Source: JAWLCG01 sp041687295 (GTDB taxonomy: Bacteria; Planctomycetota; Phycisphaerae; SM23-33; FEN-1343). Taken from it: DNA of 13,937 nt. Positions 1 to 5,199 of this stretch are shown piece by piece; position 1 is the stretch's first letter; each line of letters begins with the position of its first letter. The notes beneath the pieces were generated by a model, which made no database searches, was not told the origin of the DNA, and worked only from the letters and a program-made list of their open reading frames with translations. The translations under genes were made by a program, and so were the position numbers. The stretch is taken from positions 1 through 13,937 of the forward strand of contig JAWLCG010000097.1 in assembly GCA_041687295.1 (NCBI GenBank), given 5' to 3'.

Positions 1-779
1 CGGCCGGTCAGCTCGCCCAGCACGTCCAGCTCGGCGAACTGGGCCGCGTCGGACGCGTCGGCCAGGCAGCCGGGGCGCAGGCCGTCGCCCAGCGAGTAGC
101 TCACGTCGTGCGCGTGGAGGATGGCTGAGATCTCGTCGAACAGCTCGTACATGGGGTTCTGGCGGTTGTGGTGGACCATCCAGTGCGCCAGCAGGCTGCC
201 GCCTCGGCTGACGATGCCCATCTTGCGGCCCTTCACCAGCGGCAGGTGCTCGCGGAGCAGGCCGGCGTGGATCGTGAAGAAGTCGACGCCCTGTGCGGCC
301 TGGTGCTCGATCTGGCGGAGGATCTCCTCGTGCGTCAGCTCGGTGATGGGCCTCGTCGTGCCGTCGGGGCGAAGGATCATGCTGTAGAGCGGCACGGTGC
401 CGACGGGCACGGGGCTGTGGTCGATGATCGTCTGGCGGGTGGCGTCAAGGTCGCCGCCGGTGGAGAGGTCCATCACGGCGTCGGCGCCCCATCGGATGGC
501 CCAGCGGAGCTTGCACAGCTCGCCCTCGGTGGAGCTGGCGACGGGGCTGGCGCCGATGTTGGCGTTGATCTTGGTGGTAATCGCCCGGCCTATGCCGCAC
601 GGGTCGAGCTTCACGCCCGTCTGGGCCGAGCCAGCCAGGTGGCGGCGGTTGGCGGGGATCACCAGCCGGCCAGCGGCCAGCTCATCGCGAATGAGCTCCG
701 CTGTCACGTTCTCGCGCTGGGCCACGCGGTGCATCTCGGGCGTGATCTGCCCGTTTCGGGCTGCTTCGTACTGCGTCAT
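1..779 (-). CDS. thiC: Phosphomethylpyrimidine synthase ThiC, N-terminal part (cut by window edge)
   Basis: ThiC is the radical-SAM enzyme that rearranges aminoimidazole ribotide into hydroxymethylpyrimidine phosphate for cytoplasmic thiamin synthesis. The translation opens with MTQYEAARNGQITPEM and continues with GIGRAITTKINANIG near residues 62-76, then LSTGGDLDATRQ and the FTIHAGLLREH segment, all characteristic of ThiC. About 259 residues are visible. The C-terminal part, including the cysteine motif that binds the iron-sulphur cluster, lies beyond the left edge. I chose the ATG at 779 because MTQ is the usual start of short ThiC proteins and a GGAG (787-790) sits 7 bases upstream. An in-frame ATG at 836 overlaps the upstream stop codon (ATGA) and would add 19 residues, but those codons have lower GC at third positions than the gene body. 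It is the last visible gene of the 2132-to-1 operon. No TPP riboswitch signature is visible upstream. Identity is very secure; the exact start is less so. Confidence 0.96.
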   Translation of the reverse strand, partial: MTQYEAARNGQITPEMHRVAQRENVTAELIRDELAAGRLVIPANRRHLAGSAQTGVKLDPCGIGRAITTKINANIGASPVASSTEGELCKLRWAIRWGADAVMDLSTGGDLDATRQTIIDHSPVPVGTVPLYSMILRPDGTTRPITELTHEEILRQIEHQAAQGVDFFTIHAGLLREHLPLVKGRKMGIVSRGGSLLAHWMVHHNRQNPMYELFDEISAILHAHDVSYSLGDGLRPGCLADASDAAQFAELDVLGELTG

Positions 780-832
780 GCCACGACTCCGCTCTTCAAG
801 ACGGGCGCCACGGGCACCCGTCATGGGTTTGT

Positions 833-1564
833 TCATCCTACCTCGGCCGGGCGACCGCCGGCCAGGCGAATCGCCTGGTGGAACCGGTACACACGGCCCG
901 CATCGGCGGTGGCCCGTCCGGCGGCGCGGGCCTCGGCCTGGGCCTGGGCGGCGTCCTGGATCTCCTGGGCGCGCCGGCGGTAGTGCTCGAGGCCCTCGCG
1001 GTCAAGCTCGGCCGGCACGTCCAGCGGCTCGCCGAAGACCACCCACGCCGCCGACCCGGGCACCGGCAGGAGCATGCGGTCCCAGCTGGGCGCCCGCCAG
1101 GAGCGGTCCACGCCGAAGCCCACCGGCACGATCCGCCGGCCCGTCTTGGCGGCCAGGTAGACCGCCCCGGCCTGGACCACCCGCCGGGGCCCCTTGGGCC
1201 CGTCGGGCGTCAGGGCCAGGTGGCTGGTCTGACGCTCGATCATCCGCCGCAGCGCCCGCACGCCGCCCCGCGTGGTCGAGCCGCGCACGGTCGCGCCGCC
1301 CATCCGCTCGAACACCTGGGCCACCAGCTCGCCGTCGCGGTGCTCGCTGACCATCACCGCCATGTCCGGCTTGGCGTACAGGGCCGCCGGCAGCAGCAGC
1401 ACCTCGTGCCAGAACAGGTACAGGTTCCGCCGCGGGGCCACCTGCGGCAGCAGCGACGGCTCGTCGAGCACCACCCGCACGCGCAGCGTCGCGATCCACA
1501 GCCGCAGCACGTGGCTGATCGTGGCCGAGGCCGCTCGCATCGCCAGCGGGTGCGTGAGCTTCAT
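833..1564 (-). CDS. DUF374-type lysophospholipid acyltransferase family protein
   Basis: A 243-residue protein resembling the DUF374 branch of the LPLAT acyltransferase superfamily, which transfers acyl chains to lipid acceptors at the inner membrane. Visible landmarks are FWHE at 51-54, SEHRDGE at 73-79, RGSTTRGG at 94-101 and the strongly diagnostic TPDGPKGPRRV at 119-129, followed by IVPVGF and W161-D-R. In this family the conserved His and Asp/Glu residues replace the classical HX4D box; the acceptor lipid is unknown. The C-terminus (about 195-243) is Ala/Arg-rich and probably helical, outside the catalytic core. The start ATG at 1564 has no clear Shine-Dalgarno sequence, which fits translation coupled to the GNAT gene ending 28 bases upstream. 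Its TGA stop overlaps an in-frame upstream ATG of thiC. Related enzymes act on lipid A or other membrane lipids, but no lipid A genes lie nearby. Confidence 0.88.
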   Translation of the reverse strand: MKLTHPLAMRAASATISHVLRLWIATLRVRVVLDEPSLLPQVAPRRNLYLFWHEVLLLPAALYAKPDMAVMVSEHRDGELVAQVFERMGGATVRGSTTRGGVRALRRMIERQTSHLALTPDGPKGPRRVVQAGAVYLAAKTGRRIVPVGFGVDRSWRAPSWDRMLLPVPGSAAWVVFGEPLDVPAELDREGLEHYRRRAQEIQDAAQAQAEARAAGRATADAGRVYRFHQAIRLAGGRPAEVG

Positions 1565-1592
1565 GGGCGGGTCGCCGAGCCTGGGGCCCGGG

Positions 1593-2132
1593 CTAAAAGT
1601 CGTCCACGTCGAGCACCAGCGGGCCCTCGGGCCAGGCGGCGTCGGTCAGGGGGGCGGCCATGCGGCTGTCGCGGGCCTCGCGGGTGTAGGTCGTGCCGTC
1701 CGGGCGGGTCAGCAGGATCGGGTTGGCCACCTTGACGAAACCGAAGCGGGCGTAGTAGCTCTCCAGCGCTGGCCGACAGAACAGCAGCGCGAAGTCCGCC
1801 CCGCCCCGCCGGGCCTCCTCCAGGGTCCGCTCGATGAGCTGCCCGGCGAACCCCTGGCCCTTGCGGTCGGGGTCGCTGCAGACGTTGCCCAGGCCCAGAA
1901 GCCGAAGCGTCCGCTCGCCGGCCCGCGCGTGGATCCAGAAGCCCACCACCTGGGCCACCAGCTCGCCGCCGGACCAGCCCAGCACCCGCAGGTCGTCCGG
2001 GCCGGCCGGGTGCACATAATGGCGGCTCGTCTCGAACCGTGCCTCGTGGGGGAAGGCCCGTCGCTGCAGGTCCTGGATCGCGCGGTCGAGCCGCTCTTCC
2101 ACGTCGCCTTCGCGGGTCACGTCGATACGCAT
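1593..2132 (-). CDS. GNAT family N-acetyltransferase
   Basis: A 179-residue GNAT-fold protein that should transfer an acetyl group from acetyl-CoA to an amine; the acceptor is not deducible. The acetyl-CoA binding motif A is clear at about 81-101, with the pyrophosphate loop R90-K-G-Q-G-F-A preceded by the beta-strand LLGLGNVCSDP. The C-terminal motif B appears as SYYARFGF at 125-132, giving the normal length for a single-domain GNAT. The arrangement recalls the aminoglycoside 2'-N-acetyltransferase/NodA-like branch, but I do not claim resistance activity. The ATG at 2132 is preceded by GGAG at a 5-base spacing. It is the first gene of a minus-strand cluster, with the acyltransferase starting 28 bases after its stop and thiC following. 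The upstream 550 bases are gene-free and repeat-rich. Confidence 0.87.
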   Translation of the reverse strand: MRIDVTREGDVEERLDRAIQDLQRRAFPHEARFETSRHYVHPAGPDDLRVLGWSGGELVAQVVGFWIHARAGERTLRLLGLGNVCSDPDRKGQGFAGQLIERTLEEARRGGADFALLFCRPALESYYARFGFVKVANPILLTRPDGTTYTREARDSRMAAPLTDAAWPEGPLVLDVDDF

Positions 2133-2312
2133 GGCCTCTCCGTTCGCCAGCCGCCGTCCGCCGCCGGCCTCGCCCCGTCGGCGGGCCTGGCGCCAGAAGC
2201 ACTATCCTACCAGCTTCCCGCCCGCGCCGCCACAGGCTACATGGCGGCCGAGACGTCCGTTGAAGAAGGCCAGCAGGCCTCGACGGTGGAGCCATCCGTT
2301 GATATAGCGTCC
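2133..2312. other. Gene-free leader upstream of the GNAT operon
   Basis: No convincing gene lies between the GNAT start and the first inverted repeat at 2313. On the minus strand a short open stretch ends with ...GGKLVG and a TAG stop near 2200, but it is the tail of a frame that runs through the repeat elements and matches no family I know. The operon promoter should lie here, but I see no pair of -35/-10 boxes good enough to call. The only well-formed site is the GGAG ribosome-binding sequence just before 2132. Confidence 0.5.
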
Positions 2313-2393
2313 CAGGCAGGCAAGTGACCGGGTAGGCCGGACTGCGTCCGGCCTACGGGATGGGCCGCCGATTCGGGGCGACTTGCCTACCTG
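2313..2393. repeat. 81-bp nested inverted repeat with perfect 11-bp hairpin
   Basis: The outer arms CAGGCAGGCAAGT (2313-2325) and ACTTGCCTACCTG (2381-2393) are inverted copies with one mismatch in 13. Inside lies a perfect 11-bp hairpin, GTAGGCCGGAC (2332-2342) and GTCCGGCCTAC (2346-2356), with a TGC loop. It looks like a REP-type or miniature element lying between the kinase gene and the GNAT gene. No T-run follows either strand of the hairpin, so a simple intrinsic terminator is less likely, although it could stabilise 3' ends of the kinase transcript. Confidence 0.75.
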
Positions 2394-2411
2394 AGACGCA
2401 ATAACCGGGCT

Positions 2412-2689
2412 GCTAGACCGTTTTGCGATTGCGCCCGCGGGTCCCAAAGCGCCTCCGGCCCACGTCCACGGATTGCCATCCGTGGGCATCGTGGCCGGGC
2501 CGTGCCTGACCCGGCACAACGCTCCCGCAGGTTCGCGAGCAAAAAACGGTCCAGACCGTTTGCCCGTCGGACGTGCGGGTGCAGGGCCGTCAGACCGACA
2601 GCCCGCCCCGATGCCCACGGAAGGCATTCCGTGGGCTTGGTCCGAGCGTCCACGTCGACCCTCAGGCGCAATCGGCAAAGCGCTCTAGC
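2412..2689. repeat. 278-bp imperfect palindrome (two-armed MITE-like element)
   Basis: The left arm reads inward from GCTAGACCG...GCGATTGCGCC (from 2412) and the right arm, on the minus strand, from GCTAGAGCG...CCGATTGCGCC (from 2689). Each arm carries a hairpin at the mirror position: CCACGGAT-tgcc-ATCCGTGG at 2466-2485 and GCCCACGGAA/TTCCGTGGGC at 2613-2636. The centre is the hairpin AAACGGTCCAGACCGTTT at 2544-2561. All three centres agree with a symmetry axis near 2551. No coding sequence is inside. The right end overlaps the TAG stop of the kinase gene. It is probably a non-autonomous mobile or REP-type element; no transposase is present in the window. Confidence 0.75.
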
Positions 2690-3845
2690 CGCCGCGGCTG
2701 GGGACCGGGACGCTCAGCGTCGTCCGCGTGCCCTGGCCCGGGCTCGACTCGATCTCCATGCGCCCGCCCAGCACGTCCAGCCGGTCGCGGAGAGTCGCCA
2801 GGCCGAAGTGCTCGTGGGCCTGGCCCGGCTGGCGCCAGTCGCCCGGGCGAAAGCCGGCCCCCGCGTCGGCCACCGTCACCCGCACGGCGCCGTCCGCCCG
2901 GGCCAGCTCCAGCTCGGCCCGCTCGACGCCGGCGTGCTTGACCACGTTGAACAGCAGCTCGCGGACCGCCTGGAACACGAACGCCCGCAGGTCGGCGTTC
3001 TCCAGGTCGGCCTCGGGGTCCACACAGGCCTCCACCGTCAGGCCGTGCTTGCTGCGCATCCAGCCCGCCAGCCACTCCAGGGCGCCCGGCAGGCCCGCGC
3101 GGTCGAGCACCGGCGGGCTCAGGTCGATCATCAGGTCGCGGGCGGCCTCGAGAGACTCGCCCACCAGCGCGTCGATGTCGCGCAGGGCCTGGCGGGTCGG
3201 CTCGTCGCCGGCGCGGTTGGCGGCGGCCTGGCCCCGCATGCGGATGGCCACCAGCAGCTGCTGCAGATGGTCGTGCAGCACGTGCGCCAGCCGACGCCGC
3301 TCCCGCTGCTCGGCCCCGGTCAGCTCGGCCGAGAGACGCTCGAGCTGCTGGGCCCGCCGCCGGGCCGTCGCGGTCCGCTCAGCCACCCGCTGCTCCAGCG
3401 TGGCGTTGAGGGCCTTGAGCTCCTCGGCCGCGATCTTCCGCTCGATCGAGTAGTGGATCGTCCGCCACAGCTGCCAGCCGTTCAGCTCGCCCTTGATCAG
3501 GTAGTCCTGGGCCCCTTCCCGCACCGCCTCGACCCCGACGGCTGCGTCCGACACACCCGTCAGGACGATGACCGGGCAGCTGCCGTCGCCCTCGTTCGCC
3601 CGCCGGACCGTGTCCAGGCCCTGGCTGTCCGGCAGCGTCAGGTCCAGCAGCACCACGTCGAAGGGCCCCTGCTCCTGCCCCTGCAGCATCGCCAGCCCCT
3701 CGCTCAACGACGCCGCCGAGACCAGCTCGAACGACTCATCCGGGACCTGCCGTAACATGTGGCGCAGCAGCACCACGTCGGCGGGATTGTCCTCGATCAG
3801 CAGGATGCGAACGGTCGATTCGGTCTTGCCGGCCTTGCGTGCCAT
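2685..3845 (-). CDS. Response regulator-histidine kinase hybrid (REC-HisKA_3-HATPase)
   Basis: A 386-residue soluble signalling protein with no membrane segments. Residues 12-130 form a receiver domain with acidic E18-D19, phospho-acceptor D68 in LLDLTLP, T96 and K118, all intact. A helical coiled-coil stretch (about 135-180) leads to a NarL-family HisKA_3 dimerisation domain with ERRRLAHVLHDHLQQ, where H191 is the expected autophosphorylated histidine. The HATPase domain has an N box around N300 (ELLFNVVKHA), a G1 box D327-A-G-A-G and a C-terminal GLATLRDRL...GGRMEIESSPGQGT. Family knowledge suggests that an upstream phosphorelay feeds the receiver, which then tunes the kinase; the partner regulator, usually a LuxR/NarL-type DNA-binding protein, is not in this window. 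The ATG at 3845 follows GAGGGGG at about 7 bases. The methyltransferase gene ends 77 bases upstream. The TAG stop lies in the end of the palindromic element. Confidence 0.93.
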   Translation of the reverse strand: MARKAGKTESTVRILLIEDNPADVVLLRHMLRQVPDESFELVSAASLSEGLAMLQGQEQGPFDVVLLDLTLPDSQGLDTVRRANEGDGSCPVIVLTGVSDAAVGVEAVREGAQDYLIKGELNGWQLWRTIHYSIERKIAAEELKALNATLEQRVAERTATARRRAQQLERLSAELTGAEQRERRRLAHVLHDHLQQLLVAIRMRGQAAANRAGDEPTRQALRDIDALVGESLEAARDLMIDLSPPVLDRAGLPGALEWLAGWMRSKHGLTVEACVDPEADLENADLRAFVFQAVRELLFNVVKHAGVERAELELARADGAVRVTVADAGAGFRPGDWRQPGQAHEHFGLATLRDRLDVLGGRMEIESSPGQGTRTTLSVPVPSRGG

Positions 3846-3884
3846 TCATCGGCCCCCTCGGGCGGGGTTCAGCCCGTACCTTAC

Positions 3885-3913
3885 ATCATACTCATTCTCT
3901 TTCCTATTGTCCT
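3885..3913 (-). promoter_or_regulatory. Possible sigma70-like promoter for the kinase gene
   Basis: On the minus strand an AGGACA (3913-3908) is followed after 17 bases by TATGAT (3890-3885), matching the -35 and -10 consensus at 4/6 and 5/6. It lies in an AT-rich patch between the methyltransferase stop and the kinase start, giving a leader of about 35 bases with the GAGGGGG ribosome-binding site. It would allow kinase expression independent of the methyltransferase. Evidence is by eye only. Confidence 0.35.
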
Positions 3914-3922
3914 CCCCTGTCA

Positions 3923-4687
3923 TCACCCGTCGGCGAAATGGCCTGGGCGGCCCCCGCCCCGGTGCGCGACGATCAACAGCCCGTCGGAATCCCTCGCGTC
4001 GAAAGGCTCCAGGCCCAGGCCGCTGAAACGTTCGATCCGCCCAAACCCGGCCGAGGAGAGCGCCTCGGCCAGCTCGCCCGCCCGGTAGGGCCGAAGCTCC
4101 GTCGCGTGCAGGGCATGCTCGACCCGCTCGCCCTGCCAGCGAAGCTCCAGGATGTTGAACCGCAGCCGATCCGCCCCGAAGTCATAGAACCGCACGTACT
4201 CCGTCTGCCCGCGCCGGCTGGCCCCGACGAACCGCTCCCCCCGCGCCAGGACGCGGTCGTAATTGAGCAGCTGCATCACCGCCAGCCCCCCCTCCCGCAA
4301 CAGGCGCGCGAAGCCGGCCAGGGCCTCGGCCAAGACGTCGTCCTCCAGCAGGTGCGGCAGCGAATTGCCCATGCACAGCACCGCGTCGAACCCATCGGCC
4401 ACGTGGTCAGCGATACGCTCCATCGGGGCCTCGATCCACGTCACGCCGCCCCCGCCCGCCTGCCGCGCCTCGGCCAGCATCTCGCCCGAGAGGTCGCTGG
4501 CGACCACCTCGACGCCCGCCCCGGCCAGGGCCCGGGCGTACAGCCCCGTCCCACAGGCCACCTCCAGCGCCCGCCGGACCCCGAAATCCGCCACCAGCCG
4601 ACCCGCGAACCGCTCAGCGGCCGCCTCTCGCCGCCGAACGTCCACGATCCGGTCGTAGTCCGATGCCAGCCGATCGTAAAAGCTCAC
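3923..4687 (-). CDS. Class I SAM-dependent methyltransferase
   Basis: A 254-residue cytoplasmic methyltransferase of the Rossmann-fold class. Motif I is LEVACGTG at 41-48, the acidic residue closing strand 2 is D65 in VVASDLSGEML, and post-motif GNSLPHL at 107-113 with the FARLLREGGLAV segment (126-137) completes the SAM pocket. The second half (VRFYDFGADRLRFNILELRW) is a beta-rich substrate region seen in small-molecule methyltransferases. The substrate cannot be named. The start is GTG at 4687, with AAAGGGG four bases upstream; no in-frame ATG fits the N-terminus better. It is divergent from the surface-protein gene at 5200 and lies upstream of the kinase in the same direction, so the two may be co-transcribed. 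The last dozen residues after VAHRGG are Gly/Pro-rich and outside the fold. Confidence 0.9.
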   Translation of the reverse strand: MSFYDRLASDYDRIVDVRRREAAAERFAGRLVADFGVRRALEVACGTGLYARALAGAGVEVVASDLSGEMLAEARQAGGGGVTWIEAPMERIADHVADGFDAVLCMGNSLPHLLEDDVLAEALAGFARLLREGGLAVMQLLNYDRVLARGERFVGASRRGQTEYVRFYDFGADRLRFNILELRWQGERVEHALHATELRPYRAGELAEALSSAGFGRIERFSGLGLEPFDARDSDGLLIVAHRGGGRPGHFADG

Positions 4688-4774
4688 AGAACCCCTTTCG
4701 TTTCCATCACCCTGTTTCCAAATATCTTACCCGCTCGCCCCCCTCCTGGCCACCGCAAGCCCCCCGGCCGCCCC

Positions 4775-4926
4775 AGGGCGCAGTAGCGACTGTGCCTGCA
4801 GGTCTGCAGGTGGTCTCTGCCCAAGCCCACGGAATGCCTTCCGTGGGCATCGCGGCGGGCCGTCCCTGACGCGGCACAACCCACCCGCTCGCCCGATGGG
4901 CAAGAAAGGTTCCTGACCCCTTTCCC
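4775..4926 (+). repeat. Half copy of the palindromic element, ending in the GGTTCCTGACC hairpin
   Basis: This stretch matches one arm of the 2412-2689 element, in the orientation of its right arm. It has GGGCGCAGTAGCGACTGTGCC at its outer end, then CCAAGCCCACGG and the perfect hairpin GCCCACGGAA-tgcc-TTCCGTGGGC at 4825-4848. It continues with GGCATCGCGGCGGGC and CGGCACAAC and ends at the reverse complement of AAAGGGGTCAGGAACCTTT (4905-4923). That last hairpin occupies the position of the central hairpin of the 278-bp element. The mirror arm is absent. The element fills much of the intergenic space between the divergent methyltransferase and surface-protein genes. Confidence 0.7.
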
Positions 4927-5199
4927 CTCCCCTGATGAAAAAACCCCGTGACACATTGCGGAAAGAGCTCACAAAAGCATAATGCAAAGACCGGGCGATG
5001 GTTACAGACGGCAGTGACATTCGTGACTGTCCCGCCTTTTCACGTGGCTCTGCGGGCTGCAGGGGATGGGAGTCTGCAAGTAGGCGCTTGGAGCGGGTGG
5101 CCGTACAATGGCGGCCGCCGCTGGCCATGGCAGCGGGACTGGCAGGAGTAGGGCCCGCGGTGGCCTGATGAGTGCCGGCAATAGACAAAGGGGAATGCA
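4927..5199 (+). promoter_or_regulatory. Probable promoter and leader of the beta-helix/dockerin gene
   Basis: This gene-free stretch is more AT-rich at its start. A TTGCGG (4956-4961) is followed after 16 bases by CATAAT (4978-4983), a weak -35 with a good -10, which would give a leader of about 200 bases. The ribosome-binding site AAAGGGG lies 6 bases before the ATG at 5200. A small hairpin GGCCG/CGGCC sits at 5099-5116. I see no known riboswitch or ribozyme consensus in the leader. Confidence 0.3.

Noticed and set aside
780..836. Start of thiC at 836, overlapping the upstream stop codon as ATGA
   Set aside because: It is kept only as an alternative: the 19 extra residues have weaker codon bias, and the ATG at 779 has the conserved MTQ start and a well-spaced GGAG.
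2332..2356. Perfect 11-bp hairpin as an intrinsic terminator for the kinase transcript
   Set aside because: No T-run follows on the minus strand, and the hairpin is nested in longer inverted repeats, so it is better described as a repeat element.
2502..3755. A 417-residue plus-strand frame opposite the kinase
   Set aside because: The minus-strand kinase shows all receiver and ATPase motifs; the plus-strand frame is rich in His, Gln and Arg with no motifs and is a shadow.
5165..5185. CTGATGA in the leader of the dockerin gene as a hammerhead ribozyme core
   Set aside because: The required GAAA after stem II and the pairing stems are missing.
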